A program made the translations under genes and the position numbers. Source: Microcyclospora pomicola (lineage: Eukaryota; Ascomycota; Dothideomycetes; Capnodiales). Taken from it: a DNA stretch of 64,000 bases. Location of the stretch: positions 1-64,000 of the forward strand of contig NHNY01000019.1 of the NCBI GenBank assembly GCA_002786065.1, written 5' to 3'. A model generated the notes under the pieces. The model was not told where the DNA came from, ran no database searches, and was given only the letters and a program-made list of their open reading frames with translations. The stretch's first letter is position 1. Every line of letters starts with the position of its first letter. Below are positions 55,545 to 64,000 of this stretch, one piece after another.

Positions 55545-56299
55545 TTGAACTTGATTCGCACGAAGATCTGTATACAGTACAGCAACGGGATATCTGCTTC
55601 TCATTCTCCTCTGCCTCCAGATGTTCAGACAAATGGACGTCCTGCTTGCTTCATGACGGCCATCAACCAGCTCAGTCTGATCGAACACCCCCACGAGACA
55701 CGTATGCGGGAGGCGGACGATCAAGCCTTCTTCTACGATGGCCTGTATGCTCCAAGTGGGTTCGATATCATGGCTATTCTGGTATGAACCAGCTCTACGC
55801 GAGTGTACTGCATTGATTCTGACGACAACACCAGATGCGCGTTGCCAGTCGTCCGAATCCGCAGATCGATCTGGGGCCCGTAGATTGCAGCGCCGCCATC
55901 ATCGTCTGCGACACATTCCAACTCGATGCGCCCATTGTGTATTGTTCCGAGGCTTTCACGCATCTGACCGGCTACGAGGAGAAAGAAGTCCTCGGACGGA
56001 ATTGTCGCTTCTTACAGTCTCCAGCTCCATCCATGGAGCAGTCGATGGATTCGAAGTCCCCCGATGGTGAGGCGCCCGGCATCGCGGACTCAGCCTCGAA
56101 CGAGGTGCTGCGTCTGAAACTGGCGTTGGAACAGAGACGGGAGGTTCAAGTCACAGTGCGCAACTACACCAAATGTGGCACGCCTTTTTCGAATCTGGTG
56201 ACTTTGATCCCAGTACATGGCCAATCGAACAGCGACCGGCTGCAGTATATGGTTGGCTTTCAAGCATGTCTGAGACAGTTCCCGGATCCCGTGGATTGA
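55545..56299 (+). CDS. vvd: VIVID-like LOV-domain photoreceptor
   Basis: Two exons are clear (…-55781 and 55835-56299, intron 53 bp), about 234 codons; the 5' end is unresolved. LOV-only flavin photoreceptors of the VIVID type sense blue light and dampen the White Collar complex. The sequence FFYDGLYAPSGFDIMAIL plus RPNPQIDLGPVDCSAAIIV matches the VIVID cap and core; GRNCRFLQ holds the photoactive cysteine that forms the flavin adduct; then VQVTVRNYTKCGTPFSNLVT and RLQYMVGFQ complete the PAS fold. A VIVID-type loop (SPAPSMEQSMDSKSPDG) follows the GRNCRFLQ helix. Upstream, YSNGISASHSPLPP is in frame but has no ATG: the first in-frame ATG is 55653 (MTAINQ). A short 5' exon is therefore probably missing from this call, with its acceptor near 55570. 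Confidence 0.87.
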
Positions 56300-57618
56300 A
56301 TGCGTCTTGACGTGGATGTCTCACATGACTCGCCATTGCGGAATGCAGCGTCAGTACAAGTCTCTGCCGATGGCATCTGAATAAGGATGAAGCTGTAAGC
56401 GCTCAAGGTCAACACAGTCTCGGCGCGGCGCAGCGCTATACTTCCCATCGACTCTGGAGTCATGAGTCGAGGAACAGGCGATCATACGCCGAGTTACACA
56501 GCGAGACCTCCAGTAAGACCACATCACTGGGACAGCGCACCATATGTCACACGAGACTTGCCTGGAAAGGTGCGGAGGAGCGCGTCACCAGACCGCACAT
56601 CGAAATCTTGCTACCGGTCAGACTATAGCCGTCAAGCATTGAGGGCAACCCGGTCAGCTTCTCCGGTGCCTAACTGTGCCAAAAGGATCTGGGGGCATTT
56701 CACATCGACTGACGAACACAAGTAACGTGCCGACTCTGTCTCCACATTCGCAGACATCGGAATGGCGGACGAAGACGTTAGCGGAACGTTTTCGAGCGCA
56801 GTAGGTTACGCTTACATGATGCCGGATGAGCATTTGCATCAGGATCCTTGCACGATAACATGAACTTTCGTACATAAGGTGACTGTCAACCGCCCTGTAA
56901 AGCATCAAAGTATCACCGCTTACACAAGGTCAAAATCGCTCCGCTTAGTCTCAACGTTTGATGCTCGCCAAAGTGGCCAATCAGCTCTTCTGATAGGGAC
57001 AAAGAACAAGAATTGTGGACGTGGTCACAGCTATTCAGGAAGATTGCAGCTCGCTTTGCCCCTAATGGAGGACACATACCTATGCTGTCAACTTATAGTT
57101 TTTTCGCAGCTCTGGACGTTCTGTTCCGGCTTCGCGAAGTAAGGCGCCTGGCCGAATCTAAGCACAGCAGTGTCTACATGGTGTGGTCAGCACGATGCTT
57201 TGTCTGAGACTGTTTGCTTGTATTGGTAAGATGAGCAGCGATGTTGATTGATTGAAGGAGGCGGCCATCTCGGCGGACGCGGACGCGCACGTGCAACATA
57301 TGCAGAACATCACGTAAGTACGGCTACCGATAAGGCGTCTTATCGGATAACTTATCTGACACTAGAAGAGTACAGCAGTCCGGAAGTCACATGCAGGTAC
57401 ACTTATCGCGAGACACATCGTACAGTACCAGCCAAATATGCCGACTTCACCGACCGACTGATACAAACACTGATCTACCAATTATCAAGCTCTAGACGTG
57501 CTTGCTTGCTTGCTTCAGCTTCCACCTCTAATCACTCTGTTCCTTGTTACACAACTTGCTCCTACTGCACTCAAGCTCACTTGCTACCCCACCATCACAG
57601 CTTCCGCAGCTCACGGCC
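56300..57618. other. Intergenic, no gene seen
   Basis: 1.3 kb between two plus-strand genes. No frame resembles a protein. It holds the UPRT promoter; the final ~150 bp are C/T rich. Confidence 0.5.
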
Positions 57619-58394
57619 ATGGCTTCCTTACCTTCCAACGTTCACGTCTCCCGACATCCCTGCCTCCGTGCGAAGCTCTCACAGCTGCGTTCAGCATCGA
57701 CAGATTCGCGAGACACGAGACGGCTGGTTCATGAGATCGCGACCATAGTCGGCTGCGAAGCTCTTGCGCACGGGTTGGAGGTTATTGAGAATGGCACAGT
57801 ACGATCCTACGCCCTTCCAGCTTGTGATTATGCATGAGGTGTTCAATCAGACGACTAATCGGTATGGACGGGACACAGGATAAATCACCTCTCGGGTACG
57901 AATACCCCGCCGTGACCACAAGCCCTACCGCCGTGTCACTCATCCCGATCCTGCGCTCCGGTCTGTCCATGATCCCCGCCCTCGAAGCCCTCCTGCCCAA
58001 CCCTGTCCCCACGCAACATCTCGGCATGTACCGGGAGAAGTCAACGCTGCAGCCCGTCGAGTACTACAACAACCTGCCATACCACAAAAGGTCCACTTCG
58101 GGACCGGAATCGGGGTCCGCGGCGTCTGAGCTGGCGATCGTGGTCGATCCTATCATTGCGACGGGCAGCACAGTGAGCGCTGCGATCGACACGTTGCGGG
58201 ATTGGGGCGTCAAGAGGGTGATTGTGATTGCGATTTTAGCTTCCGACGAAGGGCTAAGGAAGGCGGCGGAGATGTGGGAGGAGGGAGTGCAGGTTTGGGT
58301 CGGTGGCTGTGATCAGGAGACGGATGAGAAGGGCATGATCAAGCCTGGTCTAGGTGATGTGGGAGATAGGTTGTATATGACTATCGGGAAGTAG
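57619..58394 (+). CDS. FUR1: Uracil phosphoribosyltransferase
   Basis: Two exons (57619-57798 and 57879-58394) with an 80-bp intron give 231 residues. The enzyme turns uracil and PRPP into UMP in pyrimidine salvage, and is the activator of 5-fluorouracil toxicity in fungi. Landmarks: NVHVSRHPCLRAKLSQLRSA (substrate-side N-terminal arm), RRLVHEIATIVGCEAL, SLIPILRSGLSMIPALEALL, and the PRPP loop VVDPIIATGSTVSAAIDTLR. The C-terminal VGDRLYMTIGK carries the GDR-F/Y motif of this family. The intron follows ENGT; exon 2 begins DKSPLGYEYP. The ATG at 57619 is preferred to the in-frame extension from 57544, which is Leu/Ser/His rich without family likeness. Exon 2 ends 95 bp before the convergent hydrolase gene. 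Confidence 0.93.
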
Positions 58395-58489
58395 ATGAGT
58401 TGCATTCAGATGATTCAGGATATTTCGAGGGTGAAGAATAATTCACGATTCATGGATCACATTGACAGGTCGAGACGCGTTGTGGTAAC

Positions 58490-59428
58490 CTACTTGACGA
58501 ACTTCTGCACCCATTCGTGAACCAGCTCACTCACCTTCTCCGGGCATTCTTCAGGGAGATAATGGCCATAGCCATCTGCAATGCCAACCGTACTGAACTC
58601 TGTGCCTTCTGAGAACCACCGTGGCCACACCGCGTCGACATCATGCATTGCCCCTAAGTTGCTCGCCGAGTACAACACCAGCGTTGGGTGTTTCAGCTTC
58701 CTACCCGCTGCTTGATCCTTCCTCTGTTCCTCAACATCCTCCTTTGCGGCCGCTGCATAATCCGCACACGACCCCACAATACACTCCGAGTTCGAAAATT
58801 GCGCAGCATAATGTTCGACCGCATCATTCTCGCGGAAGCGTGCCGTACCGACTTCGTTCTTTCCTTTGGCTCTGTTCAAGTTCATCCTGGTGAACTCCGC
58901 CCCACCCATCGCTTCAATCAATTGTGCGGCATTGGGGATCGCCAGGAAAGGCCAATGGTAGTAGGCGGCGCTCGCGAGCGGATGCGCAAACGCGGCCCAT
59001 TGCTCGAGGGTGGGCACGATGTCCACCAGGATCGCGGCGATGAGCTTGTGCTTCGGATCGTTGTCCACCAGTAAGCGATGGCCGACGCGGGCGCCACGAT
59101 CATGGCCAAACCAGATGACCTCGCGCGACGGGAAGACTTGATGGAATGCTTCCATGATCAGGTGTCCGACCGTGCGTTTGTCGTTTTGAGGTGGTAGAGA
59201 GGAGAAGCCGTACCCTGGGAGTTCGGGGATGAAAAAGGAGGTCTTGTCCTTGAAAGCTGGAACCGTATGCCGCCACATGTAACTGCTTTGGGGCCATCCG
59301 TGAACCATGATGAGTACAGGACCAGACCCGGTGTCATGAGAGAATGACTTGACATGGCCGCCTGATGATACTGTCGTGGTGTTCTCTTTCAAGAATGGGT
59401 GGAGAGTGGATAACGTTTGGGAGGCCAT
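58490..59428 (-). CDS. Alpha/beta hydrolase (epoxide hydrolase/haloacetate dehalogenase-like)
   Basis: A 312-residue single-exon enzyme. The fold is clear: LIMVHGWPQSSYMWRHTVPA (HGxP oxyanion loop), FFIPELPGYGFSSLPPQNDK, and VIWFGHDRGARVGHRLLVDN with the nucleophile Asp110. The nucleophile in GHDRG and the tail YGHYLPEECPEKV (catalytic His289) place it in the epoxide hydrolase and haloacetate dehalogenase branch rather than esterases, which use Ser. MHDVDAVWPRWFS carries the likely acid-side region. The lid domain (AHPLASAAYYHWPFLAIPNA) is of dehalogenase style. The natural substrate is unknown, and many fungal members are general epoxide hydrolases. The start is the first ATG of the frame, with normal length. 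Confidence 0.9.
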   Translation of the reverse strand: MASQTLSTLHPFLKENTTTVSSGGHVKSFSHDTGSGPVLIMVHGWPQSSYMWRHTVPAFKDKTSFFIPELPGYGFSSLPPQNDKRTVGHLIMEAFHQVFPSREVIWFGHDRGARVGHRLLVDNDPKHKLIAAILVDIVPTLEQWAAFAHPLASAAYYHWPFLAIPNAAQLIEAMGGAEFTRMNLNRAKGKNEVGTARFRENDAVEHYAAQFSNSECIVGSCADYAAAAKEDVEEQRKDQAAGRKLKHPTLVLYSASNLGAMHDVDAVWPRWFSEGTEFSTVGIADGYGHYLPEECPEKVSELVHEWVQKFVK

Positions 59429-59928
59429 GTTTTGCGGAACCTTGATACTAGGTGGATGAGAAAGTATTGAGTAGAAGGAACTTACGCTTCCTTTACATGC
59501 TTCATATATTATAATGCAAGATAGCCAGAGCCAGCTTCGATGTAGTCATTTCAAAGCAACACAATACGTCAGCAGGAAGGATGTGGCCATTGACGATATC
59601 GGATTCTGTAGTAGGGCGTGCGGAGAAGTATCCATAGGGCCACGAGTGGGGGAAGCTGAGCCCCACGGCCAAGCATTTACAAGCGCATCACGTGCCTTGT
59701 TCCGCCTCTGAACCCTAAAGTCTAATCAGACTCCATCACGTTTTCTGGTGACCCCGAAAGCCCGATGGATAGTGTATAACCAGGATCGAAGAATATTTCA
59801 TCATGTCACTCGCTCACGACACCATCGCTTGATGTGGTCGATACGGCAAACATCTTTCTCCCAGGGGCTGCACATGTGCCGTCTCAGGGGCGTCGATCGT
59901 CGAACCACCGGAGGACGCTTGGATCGCC
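59429..59928. promoter_or_regulatory. Divergent promoter region (hydrolase/palH)
   Basis: 500 bp between two divergent starts. A GCCAAG hexamer at 59669-59674 matches the PacC core site but could easily be chance. No gene is seen. Confidence 0.4.
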
Positions 59929-62217
59929 ATGAACGGACTCGATGCAACCAGACTTGCAAGGAGGCAATTATGGTACTTCCAGCCAGCAACCTCCGCCGTG
60001 ACGACCCACTGCACGCCGTTCACATTGCCTTCTAATGGAGTGCTATCCCTGGCCGACTCGGTCATTACTCTCACAACTAATGTCGTCTTCCAACCCGAGT
60101 GCACTGGCGGAAGCAGTTCAGACATCTCATCGGTCGACGACGGCAATGGCAGAGACCCGTTCTACGCATCGATCACACCGCAGACATATGTCATCGCCGC
60201 CGCGACGGTGATTGCCTGGATTCTTGTTGTCATGCTGGTCATCACCCCTCGAACCACCTTCATCGGCATTTCCGCGACGATACCTGGGATCGGAAGCGGG
60301 CACGGCATGATCGGCGGAGCAACAGGAGGAAACACGAATATCATCGGGGTCGGATCGCGACCTTGGCTACAAAAGATTGCGGCGCTCATGGTCGCTATAG
60401 CGCTGACGATTGCGACCGCGGACACCTTTGAGGTTGCAAGGAACCAGTATTATACGGGATACATGGATGCGGACGCTCTCCGAGTCGCTGTGCTTGGATC
60501 GATGGAGATCAGGGTCACGCGCATCATCTCGGACATTTTCGTTTGGTTGGCCCAGGTCCAGACTTTAATTCGACTGTTTCCACGCCACAAGGAGAAAGTG
60601 CTGATCAAATGGATCGGTTTTGTGCTCATCATCTTCGATACAACCTTCAGCTGCCTCAATTCGTTCTGGGTAGGGACCGTCATTCTCCGACCAAGGAGGT
60701 TCGAAAGCGCCATTCCAGCATTGTCCTACCTGTTCGAACTCGTGCTTGGATTGTTGTATGCCGCATGGGTCATTTATTATGCAGTGACCAAACGACGATA
60801 CGCATTCTATCACTCGAAGATGAGGAACATCTGCTTGATAGCCCTGCTTTCACTGATTGCGATTCTGACTCCAGTCGTGTTCTTTGTCACGGACGTGTGT
60901 AATCAGGATGTTGCTGGCTGGGGTGACTATGTTCGTTGGGTTGGTGCGGCAGCAGCAAGTGTGGTTGTTTGGGAGTGGGTGGAACGCATCGAAGCTCTGG
61001 AACGTGATGAAAAGAAAGATGGGATTCTAGGAAGAGAGATTTTCGATGGCGACGAAATGCTGGCCACCACACCAAGCGAAGAGGCGATATGGCATCGTGG
61101 AAGTCGTGGTAAGGACAGATTCATGAGGAACAAGGGTAACGGAGGGGGTGATGGTGGTAACAAGTCCAGTGCTCTCGAGCAAGGGTTCAATGGAGTAGCA
61201 CAAAGACTACGCGGACGTCAGCAGTCTGTTGTGCAGCATTTCCCCCTGGGCCGCGCGCACTCCTCCACGACAGAGGCGGACGCGGATTCTGGAAATGCTG
61301 CTAACAAGCACGATCACGTCACTTTCCGTGTAGGACCACGAGCATCGGAACGATCGCATCAGGTGCTCTCACGCAACAATATCTTAGGGGCTCCGACGCC
61401 ACCGCCGCCAGTGGCCAGCCCGATCACGCGCGCAGATACTACAAGCGCTGCAAGCACAGTGTATGTTGTCAGATACGACAATGCTGCAGACGTTCCGCAG
61501 CCTGTCCGGAGGGTCGTCGATGGAACCGGCAATTCTGCGCATGTCCAAGCGCTTATAGCGGGAGAGGAAGCGCGTGTTGAAGAGCAAGAACACGAAGACG
61601 ACGAGATGGAGCAAGCACGACAAAACAGAAATCGTGGTTTCAGCAAGTGGCAATCCGCGGCGAATCCGTTCAAGAGGAAACGAGCATCGCCACCGGCCGA
61701 AGTTCAGGCAGCCGCCGGCGCGATTTCACGGAGTCAAGTGCCAGCTCAAGGTGGTCCTCGTTGGCGCAGAATAGGAGCTCTGATGACGAATGTCAGCGCT
61801 CAGACTCGTGACCGACCCCAAACCTCTGCCAACGTCAACCCTTCGATCACCGTCATTCCTGCACAACGTCGTGGCGGCAGAGCGCACACCTCAAATATTC
61901 CTTCCGGCCCCGTCACTCCCCGCAAGCTCACCAGTCATGAGTCTCCTGTCCACTCTGCCACACCAGCCGCTCAAAATGTTAACAATGAACCGACCGGCCG
62001 CTCCACCTCCCGGACTTCCTCGACCCCCAAACTTCTCCATCCGTTCACCACCGGCCGAGACCGACATCCCCACTCGACAGCTTCGTCGACATCTCCCGCG
62101 CGCGAAGAGCTCTTCACGTACAGCTCGCCTCCTCGCGCGGACGACATCAGCCCCGTCGCTTCGAATTCGGGGCCCATCGTGATCCCCGCGCCCCGCCGCT
62201 CGCCGTTTCGCGGATGA
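59929..62217 (+). CDS. palH: pH-response sensor PalH/Rim21
   Basis: A 762-residue single-exon plasma membrane protein, the ambient-pH sensor of the Pal/Rim pathway. With the arrestin-like PalF it starts activation of the transcription factor PacC at alkaline pH. The ectodomain segment RRQLWYFQPATSAVTTHCTP and the following FTLPSNGVLSLADSVITLTT are family hallmarks. Seven hydrophobic spans follow, e.g. YVIAAATVIAWILVVMLVIT, KIAALMVAIALTIATADTF, ISDIFVWLAQVQTLIRLF, KWIGFVLIIFDTTFSCLNSF, LSYLFELVLGLLYAAWVIYY, ICLIALLSLIAILTPVVFFV and YVRWVGAAAASVVVWEWVER. The long cytoplasmic tail (from about residue 360) is Ser/Pro/Arg rich and ends APRRSPFRG; in other fungi this tail binds PalF. The first ATG of the frame is used; the N-terminus has no clear cleaved signal peptide. 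Confidence 0.93.
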   Translation: MNGLDATRLARRQLWYFQPATSAVTTHCTPFTLPSNGVLSLADSVITLTTNVVFQPECTGGSSSDISSVDDGNGRDPFYASITPQTYVIAAATVIAWILVVMLVITPRTTFIGISATIPGIGSGHGMIGGATGGNTNIIGVGSRPWLQKIAALMVAIALTIATADTFEVARNQYYTGYMDADALRVAVLGSMEIRVTRIISDIFVWLAQVQTLIRLFPRHKEKVLIKWIGFVLIIFDTTFSCLNSFWVGTVILRPRRFESAIPALSYLFELVLGLLYAAWVIYYAVTKRRYAFYHSKMRNICLIALLSLIAILTPVVFFVTDVCNQDVAGWGDYVRWVGAAAASVVVWEWVERIEALERDEKKDGILGREIFDGDEMLATTPSEEAIWHRGSRGKDRFMRNKGNGGGDGGNKSSALEQGFNGVAQRLRGRQQSVVQHFPLGRAHSSTTEADADSGNAANKHDHVTFRVGPRASERSHQVLSRNNILGAPTPPPPVASPITRADTTSAASTVYVVRYDNAADVPQPVRRVVDGTGNSAHVQALIAGEEARVEEQEHEDDEMEQARQNRNRGFSKWQSAANPFKRKRASPPAEVQAAAGAISRSQVPAQGGPRWRRIGALMTNVSAQTRDRPQTSANVNPSITVIPAQRRGGRAHTSNIPSGPVTPRKLTSHESPVHSATPAAQNVNNEPTGRSTSRTSSTPKLLHPFTTGRDRHPHSTASSTSPAREELFTYSSPPRADDISPVASNSGPIVIPAPRRSPFRG

Positions 62218-62952
62218 AGAAGGGGCACCATGCTGCATCACATCATGCATTCTTCTTGACCCTCGATACACATTCTGCCCTTGGTCCGCGGAAACTCGCA
62301 TCGGTTCCCCATGTTTTAGCGTCGGCGCTGGAGAGGAGTCACTTCTGGTTCTGCTTTTTCGGGCGAGTTTTGCTCCGCCGTTTTCTGCTTGGGTTTCACG
62401 CCTCTTTCATCTCTGGGCATTTTAGCTGGTCGTACATATAGCGTCGCATCGCATCGCATCATAAGGCAGGGCAAGTTGCGGGATACAATCTCGTTCGGGT
62501 CAAAGTCGCGCACGGAATTGCGTGAGATATCTCTAGACAGGCTTGCTGTGCCGTTGGTATATACATCCGTAAATAGACATTTAGGGGCTTAACGTCACTG
62601 GTACATATGAATGGAGGTAAAGGTGCATTGTCAATGACTGACCGCCTTGAGCTAGCCATTGCGTCTTATTCTTTCTCTACCTAATCGATACTCGCACCCT
62701 TGCACATCCCCCTTCTAGCTTCTTAGGAGGTGCGACGAGGTATAAAATGCATGGAGCATTCGTACTGATAGAGGTCTTCACCACCATCTGCCTTGATCTT
62801 GATTGCCTTCAATCAATCCCCGCCGTTCGCCTCGCTATGCTGCCCTACGAATAATGCCTGTGTTTACGCTTGAATCGCAGCCGAAAGGAAGACTGCTGGC
62901 ACACGGTATGATGAAGTCCGTTTGTTCGCTGCGTCTCTCATCTTCTTGTCCA
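62218..62952. other. Convergent intergenic region
   Basis: 735 bp between the 3' ends of palH and DCN1. A run of the unit gcatc (tcgcatcgcatcgcatca-like, near 62443-62462) is a short tandem repeat. No gene is seen. Confidence 0.45.
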
Positions 62953-64000
62953 TCACTCCACCTCCATCGCCTCGCCATCGGCGCCGCCCACCCCCGGCCG
63001 CTTCTCGGTCTTGACCCACTCGACAAACTCATCGATGACGCTGGGCCAGCTGGACTCCTCGTTCCAGAACCCCAGCGAGTCGTCGGCGATGGTCTGCCGC
63101 GCGAAGCTCAGCGTCTGCTTCCACAGGTCGCGGTTGACGGCCTTGGTCTGCTTGGCGGCCTGGAACTCGAGCCACCAGTCGAGCCAGGGGGTGTGCGCGG
63201 TCTGCCACTCGAGGCTGGGCTCGGTGAAGAGCATGCGCCAGAACTCGGTCGCCATCTCGAGCGGCAGCGTCTTGGCGCCGGGCGCCAGCGCCAGCTGGAA
63301 GGTGTGGTTGTACACGCTCTTGAAGATGTCGCGGTCGGTGCCGAGCTGCGCGCGCCGTTGCAACACGCAGTTGCGCATCTTGGGCAGCGTGTCGATGTTC
63401 AGCTCGCTCCAGCCGTCGACGAAACCCTCGCGCGTGAACTTGCCAAGCGTTGGCGAGGAAACGATTTCGGAGAAGATGAGCGACCCGACATCGTCGAGGC
63501 CGATCTGTAGCTCGCCCAGTAGGGTTTGTGCGCCTTCGGCGTTGATCTCGTCGGGTTCGTTCGTCGGGTCGTCACGGTATTTGTCGAACGTTTTGGTCAG
63601 GTTGGTGCGAGTCGCGCTGTTTGTGTTGCTGGCTGAATTGGAGAAGTATCTGTGGATGTGATATGGTCAGCGGAAAAGTGATGCCGGAGATGGTAAGAAA
63701 CCAAGATTGACAGCAGAATATAAGCAGCTTCGATCATTTCCGGCTCCTAGCCCATCGTGAGGTATGCTTCCATAGCAATACTTAGCTGTGCGGCTTTTAA
63801 TGCTGCTCCACGAAGATGGGTCTATGTTGCTATAAGACTGAGCAACCCGCCAAGCACAGTGGCACAAGGCACGAGCAATCGCCTCCTCGCAACTTCCGCC
63901 CCTTCGCCATAGCAGCCCGAGTCTCGCATCTTCCAAGTGAACCCGAAAAAGCAACCCAGGAGATATCTTGAAACGACGACTTACGCATTAATGGCCGCCT
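62953..64000 (-). CDS. DCN1: Cullin neddylation protein DCN1 (3' part)
   Basis: The gene runs off the right edge. Two exons are visible: 63985-64000 (ending AAIN) and 62953-63649, separated by a 335-bp intron (gtaagt to cacag). Dcn1 is a scaffold E3 that promotes attachment of Nedd8/Rub1 to cullins. The potentiating-neddylation (PONY) domain is complete: NLTKTFDKYRDDPTNEPDEI, EGAQTLLGELQIGLDDVGSL, FVDGWSELNIDTLPKMRNCV, FKSVYNHTFQLALAPGAKTL, PLEMATEFWRMLFTEP, DWWLEFQAAKQTKAVNRDLW and EESSWPSVIDEFVEWVKTEK. The phrase AINAYFSNSAS at the exon junction matches the end of the N-terminal UBA domain, which lies outside the window. The short tail GADGEAMEVE is acidic. The intron is long for this window. 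Confidence 0.93.

Noticed and set aside
53026-56299. SDR, LOV gene and neighbours as a melanin or toxin gene cluster
   Set aside because: No polyketide synthase, dehydratase, transporter or cluster regulator is present.
59669-59674. GCCAAG as a PacC site upstream of palH
   Set aside because: A six-base match in 500 bp on two strands is close to chance; no second site supports it.

Overview
The window reads as nuclear DNA of a filamentous ascomycete (Pezizomycotina, most likely Dothideomycetes). Genes lie on both strands, intron poor, with short GT-AG introns (48-335 bp). Several families are typical of filamentous fungi: PalH, a VIVID-like LOV photoreceptor, a THN/versicolorin-reductase-type SDR and an OHCU decarboxylase. 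One Fot1/pogo DNA transposon has been damaged in a way that resembles RIP. The exact species cannot be told from the sequence.

Layout. 0-8 kb: an unresolved left edge, then tyrosyl-DNA phosphodiesterase 1 (-), an aromatic-amino-acid-type decarboxylase (+) and the urease accessory protein UreD (-). 8-20 kb: a large ADF-H scaffold protein (-), OHCU decarboxylase (+), mitochondrial inner membrane peptidase 1 (-), the DHHC palmitoyltransferase Pfa3 (+) and a ceramide synthase (+). 20-28 kb: a tandem-repeat disordered protein (-), a Sec2-type Rab exchange factor domain (-), a bestrophin-like membrane protein (+) and an ATF-like bZIP factor (-). 28.5-30.6 kb: a 2,117-bp Fot1/pogo element with 42-bp terminal inverted repeats and a TA target duplication. 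32-41 kb: a magnesium-chelatase-like protein (-), Vps16 (+), a SurE-type phosphatase (+), a small two-span membrane protein (+) and LSm3 (+). 41-52 kb: a transglutaminase-core protein (-), a regulator with a C-terminal Zn2Cys6 cluster (-), a 3-kb intergenic region and a B-type cyclin (+). 52-64 kb: the SDR (+), the VIVID-like protein (+), uracil phosphoribosyltransferase (+), an alpha/beta hydrolase (-), PalH (+) and the 3' part of DCN1 (-), whose first exons lie beyond the right edge.

The genes are mostly housekeeping and do not form one pathway. Loose themes are membrane traffic (Sec2, Vps16, Pfa3), nitrogen/purine use (UreD, OHCU decarboxylase, UPRT), cell-cycle and morphogenesis control (cyclin B, transglutaminase-core protein, ADF-H protein, DCN1) and environmental sensing (PalH, VIVID-like, bZIP). 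I found no secondary-metabolite cluster, CRISPR array or tRNA gene. The most distinctive structures are the transposon with spared ends and a CpG-free interior, the tandem-repeat gene, and a strongly over-represented intergenic 10-mer (TACCTTACCT) clustered between the SDR and the LOV gene. Exon joins were worked out by hand from frame, splice signals and family conservation.
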